Numbered from the stretch's first letter, positions 21,747 to 31,566 are shown. The stretch: DNA of 32,140 nucleotides from Welwitschia mirabilis (GCA_051453625.1 JBOZIK010000001.1:45676921-45709060); one strand, 5' to 3'. A program made the numbers and translations. The notes: generated by a model not told the origin, from the sequence alone.

Positions 21747-21764
21747 TTGGTATCCTTGATTTTC
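21747..21764 (+). other. Possible primer binding site after LTR-C
   Basis: TTGGTATCCTTGATTTTC begins one base after the LTR end. It agrees in part with the plant tRNA-Asp primer site TGGCGCCGTTGCC, mostly with C to T and G to A changes. Confidence 0.4.
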
Positions 21765-22790
21765 TACAAACTCTATAAAGTGGAGGTAGTATTTTCATTT
21801 GTCAATTTTACCTATCTAATAAGAAAAGATAATGATGTAAATTTTTCTTATTAATTAAATATTTTCATTCTTATATTTATATATTTTAGATGGTATTTGA
21901 TATTTCGCTTTAGTATTTAGGTTAATATACTAGTTAGTTAATAGGTTGGTTAGTTAGTATGTTAGTGTGTATATATATATCGTTATATTGCTAGTACAAA
22001 ATGCCATTTGGCATGAGGATAAGGAAGAATGTTAAGATGATGAAAATGTAACAAAAACCCTAATCATAAACATATTCTTGAAGAGAAAAGAGGAAACACA
22101 ATAAAACAAAAAGAGGTAAAGGATATAAGAAGAAGATCATCATGGACAGTAGGGGTTTTTTTGGCAAAAAGGCTCTAGAAATAGAAGTTAGCAAGAGGTC
22201 AAAGGAAAGCTCTAGATATACTAGCAAGGGCATAGTAGCACCTCTAATGCTCCAATGTTACCTACAGAAGAAAATAAAAACTCATCAGTATATTTCTATG
22301 TAATGTTTTGGTATTTTAATATAAAGCTAAAAAGTTAATCTTTTTGAGAAGTATTCTGAACATGTTTTATTACTTGAAAAAATAATATTCTCTTTTACTT
22401 CCTCATTTTTATGCAGCTAAATATGAATTAAGATAATTATAAATACTTAGAATTAATTATTTTTTAGTTTTTAGTGGAGATTTTATTGTATTTTTCCATT
22501 TTCTTCATTCCCCTTAATGTAACATTTGTATAAAGAAAACTCATCAATTATCAACCTAACTAGTTCAAATAACTTCATCATGAGTTTATCTTAATGACGA
22601 ATTTTGAACTAAATGATTGAAGTGTTAGTGTTTTAGCTAGCTCTTTAATAAATCTTTAATTTTAATTTAGTGGTTTAAGCCTATTTCAGATTAATAACAT
22701 CATAATTATTGTGCATTTTTTAGCATAATTTCATAGCATTTTCTATATTAATTTTACAATATAAGATTTCCTCATTTTAGCACTAGAAGG
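21765..22790 (+). other. Leader region, no gene seen
   Basis: AT-rich sequence between the primer-site-like sequence and the first gag-like frame, in the usual place of the 5' untranslated leader. Short TTAG-type repeats around 21920-21965 precede a small TA run. No hairpin units of the LTR family were found here, unlike in the leader after LTR-D. Confidence 0.4.
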
Positions 22791-24430
22791 AGGACTATCC
22801 TAAAGCCAATTAGTAGAGATGAAGAAGTCTATAATCTAATAGGATAGTCAAGGTAAATAACAAGATGAGAGAAGTGTATTTGTTAAAAACGCTGACAAAT
22901 ATGATTCAGATGAGAAAACTAGAAGTAGAATTAAAATAGAGAGAAACGAAAGATCTTATTATTAATAAAATCATTGTTAGAAAGAATATAAAAGAACAAA
23001 TATTTTTTAAATTAATAAGTGAAATAGAATAGTAATTGATTAGTCTTCTCAAATCATCTATCACTCAAGAAGAATCTTCCCAAATAGCTAGGATAAATAA
23101 ACTTGAAAATAAATTTATAGTAGGATTTTATTAGGAAGATGATGAAGATTCAAGACCTTTGAATTATGAAACTCATAAGATAAAATATTTATGTTCTTTT
23201 AATTCTATAGACTTAAAACACCCATAAAAAGTGAGTAATAAAAATATAATGTTAATAATTACTTGTAAGGTAAAAAATCAAAATAACCTCTACTGCATTT
23301 TAGTCCATTTGATGCCTTCTGCAAAGCAAATTATTTTGATCCAGAATCTAATTTTATAACATACTTTTCTTTTTATTTAAAAGAGGATTCTTAGTTATGG
23401 TATTATAAAAATCTTAATCGTTCTTTTATTCATAGGTAACTCTTACGGATGCTTTTTTCGCTAAACTTCAATCCATAAGGATAGATGAAGATTTAAAAGA
23501 ATAAATTTTGAATATTAAACAAAAGATAATGAATGGTTTGATAAGTTCATGGATAGATATAATATATTATTATCTAAATGTTATAACTATGAAATTATAG
23601 CTAGTAAACAAGTTAGAGCTTTACTTAGAGGATTATAGAATCAAACTTTTAAAGATTTAGACTTACTATGTAGAGGAAGCATGAAGACAAGGAATGTTTA
23701 AGAGGTAAAAGAAGTTATTACTTAGTTTTATAACATGATTTAAGGATGAAAATAAGAGAATAAAAAGAAGAAAATAATAAATGAAGTACTTACCTCAAAA
23801 GTAGATCATAGTGTATATAGTTCAAAGTATATTAGTCTTATGGAAGAAGTAGCTAAAAAGTGACTAATAGTATAATAGAAAAATTTGATCATTTAGTTGT
23901 ACAACACTTTAAAGAGGAAGAACTATATGTAAATACTGTGAAGAAGATAATTATGAAGGAAGAGAGTATTCCTAGATGTAGAAATTTGTTCATTTATTAG
24001 ATATTTATAGAGTACATTTACATATAGGAAATTCATCTCAAGCAAGAAAAAAACCATTTTCTTATCAAAGTAGAAAATGGAAAGTTAGTTAAAAAAGAGC
24101 CTTTACAAAACTATGTAAATTATAAAAGGTAATAACAATATGATTGTTATAGGAATTGAAGAAATATATATTCAAAAAATATAAAAGAAAAATTAGAGGT
24201 AGAGAAGAAAGAAGGAAAAATTCCTACTCAACTTCAATCAAATCCAAGGGAAGCAATAAGTAAAGCAGTAACTACTAGATCTAGAAAACAAATAGTAACA
24301 GATGAAGAAAAAGAAAAGAAAAGAATGAATAGCTCTTCAATTGATGAAGGAATAAATACAGGAAAAAAAGCAGTATTTAATATGTTAGCAGATTCTTTAC
24401 TTTTCAAATAAGAAGTAAACAAATAGAACA
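22791..24430 (+). pseudogene. Ty3/Gypsy gag, Tat/Athila type, decayed
   Basis: The Gag core is best read at about 23523-23720: EWFDKFMDRYNILLSKCYNY, EIIASKQVRALLRGL, a stop, then NQTFKDLDLLCRGS and VKEVIT. This follows the capsid helix order (E-x-x-x-x-x-W-x-x-F, a short Cys/His turn, a L-x-x-x-F/L-G-L segment, then a gag 'D...GG' turn). At 24214-24297 comes GKIPTQLQSNPRE followed by AVTTRSRKQ, close to the 'LPS-T--NPRE----IT-RSGK' gag-protease linker of Athila/Tat elements; this is the strongest lineage marker. Several frameshifts and stops are present. The antisense open frame 24234-24431 is a shadow. Confidence 0.65.
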
Positions 24431-24689
24431 TCCAAAAATTGAAAAGGACATAGAATATTTAATATAAATTTTAGAAGATACAATAATATTATTACCTCTT
24501 TTAAAATTACTAAAATATGTACCTATGTATTAGAAGTAAATGAAGAATGGGTGCTTCAAAAAAAGGTATAAAAGAAAAAGTAAGAAGAAAAAACAAATTG
24601 ACATAGTTAGGAAAGATCAAGTTTCTTAGTCTTCCACCCAAGTTCTTCAAAATAAACAACATAAAAAGTACATTAACTGAGGAATACCT

Positions 24690-25170
24690 ATAATAAACAT
24701 AAAAATTAATGGGAATCTTAAAATAGAATCACTTATGAATCTATGAGTTATTGTTAATGTGATGGCATATGAGACTTATGAGGAATTGGAAAAGCTAAAA
24801 TTGATACCTTACCAAGAAAAAGTGTATTTGGTAGATGGTTTAACAATAACACCAGAAGGATTTCTAAAGGATATATCCATTAAACTCTAGAATTTATCTA
24901 CTTGGGTAAATTCTTTAGTAATGAAGACTCAGTGAGATACCCAATAGTAACTTGAGGAAGACATTAAATAGCTATTGTAGATGCTACTATTTATTCAAGA
25001 AAAATGGGTAATGGATGTCATTTTAGAAGATCTTAAGAAAGAGATCAAGTTATCTGATGCAGTGGTTGTAAATGAGATGACATATAATACCAAAGCTAGA
25101 ACCAATACAATTTTGATAAAAGATGTCAATATGATGTTAAATAATCAAAATAAATAAAAGTATGAAGAAG
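24690..25170 (+). pseudogene. Ty3/Gypsy aspartic protease region, inactive
   Basis: INGNLKIESLMNL, stop, VIVNVMAYETYEELEKLKL then PYQEKVYLVDGLTITPEG and FLKDISIKL. The family motif at this place is D-L-G-A-S-x-N-x-M; here it reads N-L-stop-V-I-V-N-V-M (24738-24763), so the catalytic Asp is Asn and the Gly is a TGA. Downstream, the segment before the reverse transcriptase is frame-shifted. It directly follows the gag linker and precedes the RT, in the normal gag-PR-RT order. Confidence 0.65.
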
Positions 25171-26075
25171 AATGTTTGACATTTCAAAAAGTAGTAAAGC
25201 CTCCACTTAAGAAAGTATTCGAGTATACTGAAGTAGCTCCAAATCTACCTTTGATTATAAATAGTTCTTTAACTCATTCTCAAAAAAGGAAGCTTAAAAG
25301 AATGCTAATAAGAAAAAAAGAAGCTTCTCCTTGGAATCATACTAATATTAAGAAATAGATCTGAAATTACATCAACATAGAATTTATTTAAATAGTTCTT
25401 TAAATCAAACAGCTAGCTAGAAAGAAGATGTAATCCACATATGTAGAAGTTTTAGAAAGAGTATTTTGACATCAGTACTATAGATTTCTTGATGAACATA
25501 ATGGATATAATTAGGTTCTAATAGCTTTGGAGGATTAAGATAAGATAACATTTACTTATCATTGGTTTACTTATGCCTATAAAATATTACCATTCAAGTT
25601 ATGTAATGCTCCTATTACCTTTCAAAGATTAGTAAATACTATCTTTCAAGATATGATAAGAAGATATATTAAAGTATTAATGGATTATTTCTCAACTTTT
25701 GAAAATAATCTTGATAAATCACTTAGTAGATTGAAAAGACTTTTAGAAAGATGTGAAAGAAATGCATGAAACTTAGCTAGTTAAAAATTCATCTTATAGT
25801 AATGAAAGGCATATATTTAGGATATAAAATATCTAAAAAAGGGATTAAGATTGATGAAGAAAAAATTAAATTTACAAAAAATATTTTAACCCCAACCAAA
25901 CTAAGATAAATAAGAGATTTATTGGGGCATGTTAGATATTATTAAAGATTTACATCTAACTTTAGTAAAATTGCTAAGGCTCTGAATAACCTTTTATAGA
26001 AGGATGTGGAGTACAATTGGACTAATAAATGTCAAAGTACCTACCAAACTTTAAAAGATAAACATTTATTAGCAC
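25171..26075 (+). pseudogene. Ty3/Gypsy reverse transcriptase, internally deleted
   Basis: The intact piece 25176-25355 (PPLKKVFEYTEVAPNLPLII, SSLTHSQKRKLKRML, ASPWNHTNIK) is the linker before RT in Tat/Athila pol. The frame then jumps: sequence equivalent to the early fingers and palm (RRLNP, template grip) is missing around 25400-25440, and it resumes with LERVF-HQYYRFLDEHNGYN. Then come TFTYHWFTYAYKILPFKLCN, APITFQRLVNTIFQDM and LMDYFS at 25677. The Y-M-D-D catalytic box has become L-M-D-Y, losing the last Asp. After it: LGYKISKKGIKID and the connection 'RDLLGHVRYY-RFTSNFSKIA' (about 25915-25980). Multiple stops are present, mostly TAG/TAA at expected Gln codons. Confidence 0.85.
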
Positions 26076-26510
26076 CTATTTTATAAGAACTTAGTTGGAC
26101 AAGACCATTCCAAATTATGACTAATGCATCTAGTCATGCCATGGGAGCTATTTTGAGGCAAAAATATGAAAACAATAAATCATATGATATTGCTTACATT
26201 AGTAAAAACTTTAAACCAACCCAATAAAATTACACAGTAACTGAGAAAGAGGTGTTAGCACTAGTGAGGGTGTTATAAAAGTTTAGATATTATATTTTAT
26301 ATTACAAAATGAAAGTGCATATAGACCATAGTGCTCTTAGATTTTTAATGAATAAAGAAGAGTATAATTCATGAATTATGAGAGGGGTATTATTAATGCA
26401 ATAATTTAAAGTATTAATAAAAGAAGGATAAAAAATGTAGTAGCAAATCATTTTTCAAGATTAGAATTTCTTGATGAAGAATAAATAAATATAAAAGATG
26501 AATTTCTAGA
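26076..26510 (+). pseudogene. Ty3/Gypsy RNase H domain, inactive
   Basis: SWTRPFQIMTNASSHAMGAI, LRQKYENNKSYDIAYISKNF, then YTVTEKEVLALVRVL and KVHIDHSALRFLMNKEE. The order matches the plant Gypsy RNase H. The first catalytic Asp of the D-A-S motif reads Asn (26123-26125); the T-E-K-E Glu and the D-H-S-A-L Asp are retained. It ends with VANHFSRLEFLDEE, the normal hinge to integrase. It has one frameshift near 26400 and several stops. Confidence 0.85.
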
Positions 26511-27039
26511 TGAACATCTCTTTCAAGCAAAAACTAGTTCATGGTATTTTGATATAGCAAATTTCATTACAAGTAAGAAATTACCATTTTTTATGAATTA
26601 TTATGAAAGAAAAATATTATTAAGGAAATCTAGAGACTACATATGACATGATAATATGTTATTTATAAGATGTAAATATCATGTTATTAGAAGATGTATA
26701 GAAAAAATTAGTAGAAAGAAATTATTAAGGAAGCTCATGAGGGAGAAGGAGGAGAAAATGATGGTGTAAGAAGAATGGAAATAAAAATTCTTCATATGAG
26801 ATATTATTGGCCCACAATATTCAAAATTCAAATGCTTATGTCAAGAGTTATGATAAGTCTCAAAAAGGGGAAGCATTTAATAAAAAATTAGAAATGCTAT
26901 AATAATGAATTTAGTTAATTAAATCCTTTGATGTCTGGAAAATATATTTTATTAGACATGTGAATCCTTCTTATATAAGAAAAAAGATATTTTGGTATAC
27001 ATTAATTACTTCACTAAGTGGACTGAGGTTGAGGTTATA
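26511..27039 (+). pseudogene. Ty3/Gypsy integrase N-terminus, truncated by LTR-D
   Basis: DEFLDEHLFQAK and SWYFDIANFITSKKLPFF followed by HVIRRCI match the Tat/Athila segment before the integrase zinc domain. The zinc-domain region follows as EIIKEAHEGEGGEND and KILHMRYYWPTIFK (26719-26830). The catalytic core starts with FDVWKIYFIRHVNPS, where W-G-x-D is expected, so the first catalytic Asp is Tyr (26945-26947), then YINYFTKWTEVEV. The reading stops at 27039 where LTR-D begins, so the second Asp and the Glu of the D,D-35-E core are absent. Confidence 0.8.
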
Positions 27040-27275
27040 TGATGCACTACCAAATTGTATGTATTTGATGGGGTGTTATGAGTTATTTTGTAGGACATTT
27101 ATACAAGTTTTGATGCAATTTTGAGAATTATAAAGAGTTGATGGATGATCATAAAAATGTGCAATTCTAGACATGTTTAGAGGCTTTTTAGCTACTTTCT
27201 GATGCTTGGCACCTTAGAGGAAGATCACTACTGTAAAAGAAAGACTTCTCTTAGGTTGAAAAGATAAGGAGAAAG

Positions 27276-27301
27276 ATCGTCCCTATGATAAGTAGGATGA
27301 C
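27276..27301 (+). repeat. 7-12-7 hairpin unit 1 in LTR-D U3
   Basis: Arm ATCGTCC, loop CTATGATAAGTA, arm GGATGAC. The offset is 236 bp. G-T pairing occurs in the stem. Confidence 0.6.
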
Positions 27302-27386
27302 AACCATTTACAAGCCAAATTGGATGTTGACATGGACTAATGTGGACTAGAGTAGGAACCAATGTAGTAAAGGTTTTGTCCTTTAG

Positions 27387-27412
27387 GTCATCCCCACAAC
27401 ATGAAGAATGAT
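27387..27412 (+). repeat. 7-12-7 hairpin unit 2 in LTR-D U3
   Basis: Arm GTCATCC, loop CCACAACATGAA, arm GAATGAT. The offset is 347 bp, 111 bp after unit 1. Confidence 0.55.
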
Positions 27413-27443
27413 AAATGATAATGCATGTACCATCATCCTCTTT

Positions 27444-27469
27444 GTTATCCCCATGATAGCCAGGACAAC
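27444..27469 (+). repeat. 7-12-7 hairpin unit 3 in LTR-D U3
   Basis: Arm GTTATCC, loop CCATGATAGCCA, arm GGACAAC. This is the best representative of the consensus. It lies 57 bp after unit 2. Confidence 0.7.
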
Positions 27470-27572
27470 AGTTAAAATTACTAGATCACTTTCTTTCATT
27501 TAATTTGTTTCTTTCCCTGATTTGAGTGTTTTTTTAAGTGCATTTTATGTGATGATTTTATTTTCTTTATCT

Positions 27573-27580
27573 TATAAATA
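27573..27580 (+). promoter_or_regulatory. TATA box of LTR-D
   Basis: TATAAATA preceded by 'tttatct' and followed by the pyrimidine-rich 'ccttcttcatctctcc', as in the other LTRs. Confidence 0.55.
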
Positions 27581-27990
27581 AAATTGTGGCCTTCTTCATC
27601 TCTCCTGTCAATCTTCAATGCACCAAACATTCTCATGAAAAGGATCTAAGGGTAGGAGATCCATCTTGTGAGTTATAGAAAGATGTTCCCTTGGTGAAGG
27701 ACTATTCATCCTTCATTAAGGCTTAGGTATTTTGCAAGCTAGATGCTGGTTTGATTTTTAATATAAAACTTTATTTCTTTGTTGTACATTTATACTATTA
27801 ATTTTCCTTATGGTTTATGTTGTTATTAATTTAGAAACAATCTCATTAATGATATAGGTATTAAGGATAAACTTTGTTAAGGTTGACAAAAATAGTTTAG
27901 ATAAATTTGACATTACATTTAATCAACTCACTTGATAGTTAACATTGGTCTCGATTGGTTTTAATCTCCTTGGTTGATTTATATTATATA

Positions 27991-28551
27991 GGACTGATCT
28001 TCCTGATAAATCCATCTAGTAATCAAATAGGTTTTTATTTAGATTAAGTTATATTTGCATTATATTGCATAATTATTTTTGTACATTCTTCCTAAGTTTT
28101 GATTACCGAATTCTCTTCAAAAATTAATTCTCCTTCTCTCACATGCCTTCAATGGATTTATGACATTTAGATCACTCCCATCTATACTAGAGTATCATAT
28201 TTTGCAATTTATATTTCAATTAACAAGTTTTAGTAAGACATAAAGGATTATAAAAATACATACCACAAGGGTTGATCTTCCTAATAAATCAATTAAATAA
28301 TCGAATAGATGTTTATTTAGATTAAGTCACATTTGCATTGCATTACATAGTTATTTTCCTACATTATTCCTAAGTTTTAATTATCTTATTCTCTTCAAAA
28401 ATTAATTTTCCTTCTTCTCTCGCATGCCTTCAATGGGTTTATAACATTTGGGTCACTTCCATCTATACTATAACATTGCATTTTATAATATATATTTTGA
28501 TTGATAGGTTTTAGTAAGACATAAAGGATTACAAAAATATGCACCATAACA
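27991..28551 (+). repeat. Tandem duplication of the LTR-D 3' part, 278-bp period
   Basis: 'gactgatcttcct' at 27992 recurs as 'ggttgatcttcct' at 28270, and both copies run to an LTR-end-like 'cataccaca' (28267) and 'caccataaca' (28551). By eye identity is roughly 80-85 percent, with mostly transition differences. The copies are too diverged for a recent slip, so this may join the ends of two different LTRs. Confidence 0.75.
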
Positions 28552-28553
28552 TA

Positions 28554-28572
28554 TTGGCACTGTTGTTGAGAA
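28554..28572 (+). other. Primer binding site, tRNA-Asp type
   Basis: TTGGCACTGTTGTTGAGAA, two bases after the LTR end. Plant Athila-type elements use TGGCGCCGTTGCCGGGGA, complementary to the 3' end of tRNA-Asp. The differences seen are G to A or C to T changes, as expected from deamination. Confidence 0.7.
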
Positions 28573-28739
28573 AGGCTACTAAGGAGGATGAGGATTGTCA
28601 TTACTCAGGTGAGTAAATCAGATTTCAGTTTAGATATTTATCTATAGTGATGTTATACTTTTATTTAGGAATTGTAGGTTTTTAGTTTATGGTTTTTTGT
28701 TTTTCTTAGTATTTTCAATAATAGTTTATCATCCTCTCT

Positions 28740-28765
28740 ATCGTTCCCGTGACATTGAGAATGAT
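28740..28765 (+). repeat. 7-12-7 hairpin unit 1 in the leader
   Basis: Arm ATCGTTC, loop CCGTGACATTGA, arm GAATGAT, fully paired if one G-T is allowed. Confidence 0.6.
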
Positions 28766-28851
28766 AACACAGATTTATTGCTATTTATTTTTAGTCTTTA
28801 AATTTTCTTTTCTATTTCTTTAGTAATAGAAAAATAATTATTATCTTATTT

Positions 28852-28877
28852 ATTATCCCCATGATAAGTTGGACAAT
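28852..28877 (+). repeat. 7-12-7 hairpin unit 2 in the leader
   Basis: Arm ATTATCC, loop CCATGATAAGTT, arm GGACAAT; one A-C mismatch, explained by a transition. It lies 112 bp after unit 1. Confidence 0.6.
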
Positions 28878-28953
28878 ATCCTCTATGTTTATTTTTGACT
28901 TTCTGCTAATTTTCTACTTTCTATTTTAGCTTTTTATTTTCCTCATCCCCTAT

Positions 28954-28979
28954 GTTGTCCCCATGACTAGAAGAATGAT
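28954..28979 (+). repeat. 7-12-7 hairpin unit 3 in the leader
   Basis: Arm GTTGTCC, loop CCATGACTAGAA, arm GAATGAT. It lies 102 bp after unit 2. Confidence 0.55.
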
Positions 28980-29029
28980 TGTTAGTTATTTTTTATTATT
29001 TTCTATTCATAGGATGTTTTAAGATGATC

Positions 29030-30856
29030 AATCTAGAAAAGAAATATAAAAAATAAAGGCTACTAATAGAAGAAAACATAAGAGAAGGACTAGTCGACTT
29101 TGAAATCAAATCAGAAACATAATACCCAAGTGTACACAATATTCCTTCTGAGAATTTAATTCTATAAAAGAAAAATTTTCAGAAAGTACTTTAAAAGAAG
29201 AGACTTTTAAGATGTCGAACATTATGAACCTCACTCTTAAAGAACCAATAACTAATAGAAAATGGAAAATTTAAACTCCTTTAGATTTACCCCTAAGAAA
29301 TGATGTTGAATTAAAGAATTCAAATGCCTATCCTATTTTTAGTAGTGTATACAATGGGGATCCCTTCCAAAACATCATAGACATTGAATAGTTAGTCCTT
29401 ACCTATGGAAACATGAAGAAAAAGATTAATGATCATACCTATATGGTTATTTTTCATTATATTAAAAGAAAAGTCCCCACAAGAGCCTAAAAACTGAGAA
29501 TCAAGTCTAGGAAGCTTTTATTAAAAGATTTATGAGTGAAGAAACTATTAGGAAAATTAAAAAAAAGAAGTAAAAAATTTTCAACACCAACTAAACGAGG
29601 ATTATGCTTCCACATATGAATGCTTCTTCATTGCTATTCCCTCTAATCCAATAGAGACTTTCACATAAGAAGATATAGTTGACTACTTTTATAGTGGGCT
29701 AAACTGCCAAATGAAATAACTTATAGATTTCTCTTATGATGGAAACCTAATAAATCTTACATTAGAAAATGCCTAAAAACATTAAAAGAACTTGTAGAGG
29801 TGAGTCAAACTTTGCCAAAATTGAGAGATAACCACACTATAGGACAAATCATCAAGGATTTGAAAGAGTTAAAATAAGAAAAAGAGGTATACAAAATGGA
29901 AGGCAACCCTACAAATTTGATTAAAGAATTTACAACAACTTTGGATAAATACAATGAGATGATTTTAGACATTGAATCAACAACTAAAAAGAGTGTTATG
30001 CCAACATATGACTTATAAAAGGACAACTATTACATAGCCAAGAATTGTCCACTATTTCCAACATACAAGGGGAAAATATATAAAGAAGTTTATGTTTTCA
30101 ACAAAAAAATTTTAAACTTTTAAAATTAAAATCAAAACTAGTTACAACCTAGGATGAATATGAAAACATTTGAGAATAATTTAAAAATTTTTAAATTAAT
30201 TTTTAACCTTTCAAAAATCAATTTAGAAATAAAAATTTTAACTAAATTTATCAAACTATAAACATTAAGATGATCCACTTCAAAACTCTATAGATGAACT
30301 TAGGAAATCATAAGAAAGAATAAATACCAACATTGAAAAGATAAATGCCAACATTGAAAACTTAGTAAATGTCCTTCAACAAACCATGTTGGCAAATCAA
30401 AGATTATAATGATTATTAATAACACAACCTTTATCAAATCCCAATAAATAAGAAAAGATTGTAAGGTGGTAACACAAAATAGTCATGAAGCAAACCCTTC
30501 TCCTTATAAAGCATTAAACTTCCAAAACAATATTAAGGATGAGGAGGAAGAAGAGGACATCGAAATACTAGAAAAATATAGGTTTCTTTCTCTTAGAAAA
30601 AGTAAAAAGAAAAATTCTTCATAATAAATAGAAAAGAAACTAGCTACCCCTTGTTTTAGTAGGCTTAACACTAATTCAAATTTTAATAAAAATCTCAAAA
30701 CCTTAATATAAAATGTGAGCATAAACCTACCATTCTGGAAACTTTTTCAAGAAAACCCAAAGTAGTTAAAGCTATGAAAAGATTTAATAATAAGAAAATA
30801 AAATGAATTATTCCTAGCAAAGTATTTTTAGCTCATGTTTTTACAAACTTACTGTT
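29030..30856 (+). pseudogene. Ty3/Gypsy gag and gag-protease linker, Tat/Athila type, decayed and truncated
   Basis: The N-terminal part (about 29200-29480) has DLPLRNDVELKNSNAYPIFS, YNGDPFQNIIDIE and a degenerate capsid helix. At 29680-29830: VDYFYSGLNCQMK, stop, LIDFSYDGNLINLTLENA and ELVEVSQTL, matching the 'FY-GL----R--ID---GG---NKTP-EA' gag signature. At 30007-30048 the spacing fits a CX2CX4HX4C zinc knuckle with Cys to Tyr, Cys to stop and His to Tyr, only the last Cys kept, then PLFPTYKGK. Further on come PSPYKALNFQ, an acidic run EEEEEDIE, and SINLPFWKLFQENPK with KDLIIRK, the familiar 'INIPF-EAL-QMP-YAKF-K-I' linker. LTR-E cuts the element at 30857 before any protease. Confidence 0.7.
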
Positions 30857-31446
30857 TGTTGCGGTGTGTATTTGTGCAAGTTTTTACATTGAAAGAGATC
30901 CTGTTATTTATAACCAAAATAGATATCTTACACAACACATCATACTAGTATAAGTAGGAGTAGACTTGAAATGGCATATTCATGTTGAAGTTTATGAGTA
31001 TGAGACTTAGGTTGCTTTGCAAAAGAATTCTAGGAACAAGAAATAACTAACAAATGAAAATAAATAAAGTACAAGGAATAATGCAAGATGCAACTATTCT
31101 AAATGTAAATGCAAAATGAATTAATCACTACTTACTTTTAGCCTTAACAAAGGCTGCCATTAATGATCTATGTCATCTAAGAAATTGTCACCAGATCAAG
31201 GGTAATTATAAACCACAAGGGTAATTAGAAAACCTAAGATGCAAACATGAAAAGAAAACCAAGTTTTATATTAAAAGAGTAACAACATATGGATTACAAA
31301 ACAGTTGGGTTTTAATGGAGGAAACACAACCTTCCACTAAGTGCATATCTTTTTGCAACACATGCAGATGGATCTTTTGCCCTTTAACCTCTTGTAACGA
31401 GGATTTCTAATGCAATGAAGATGATAAGAAGAGTCGAAGGGGAACT

Positions 31447-31454
31447 TATTTATA
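31447..31454 (-). promoter_or_regulatory. TATA box of LTR-E
   Basis: TATAAATA on the minus strand, followed by 'agttccccttcgactcttct', the best preserved form of the start-region block shared by the LTRs. Confidence 0.55.
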
Positions 31455-31566
31455 AGAAAATATAGCATAAAAGGATAAAGGGTAGGTGCGGTTAGGTACA
31501 CTCATTTACAAATAAAAAATGGGCAAAATGTTTACGGGTCACTATCAAAGTCAATTATATGTTAAT

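Larger units (their letters stand above)
27040..28551 (+). mobile_element. LTR-D, retrotransposon LTR with internal duplication
   Basis: It starts TGATGCACTACCAAATTG directly after the integrase fragment and ends 'gcaccataaca' two bases before a primer binding site. It matches LTR-C from the first base. It is 1512 bp because its last ~280 bp occur twice (27991-28268 and 28269-28551). There are three U3 hairpin units, a TATAAATA box at 27573, and 'tccttcattaaggctt' in the transcript start region. No polypurine tract precedes it; the upstream neighbour is broken pol. I read it as the 5' LTR of the element whose gag follows. Confidence 0.8.
28573..29029 (+). other. Leader with three hairpin units
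   Basis: No coding frame. It holds three units of the same hairpin family seen in the LTRs, at 28740, 28852 and 28954. The antisense frame 28395-28601 is not a gene. Confidence 0.5.

Noticed and set aside
24234-24431. 65-residue minus-strand frame
   Set aside because: Shadow of the plus-strand gag-protease linker with the NPRE and TTRS motifs.
28395-28601. 68-residue minus-strand frame
   Set aside because: It spans the LTR-D end and primer site; no coding expectation.
29805-30722. Minus-strand frames of 72-73 residues
   Set aside because: Antisense of the decayed gag after LTR-D.
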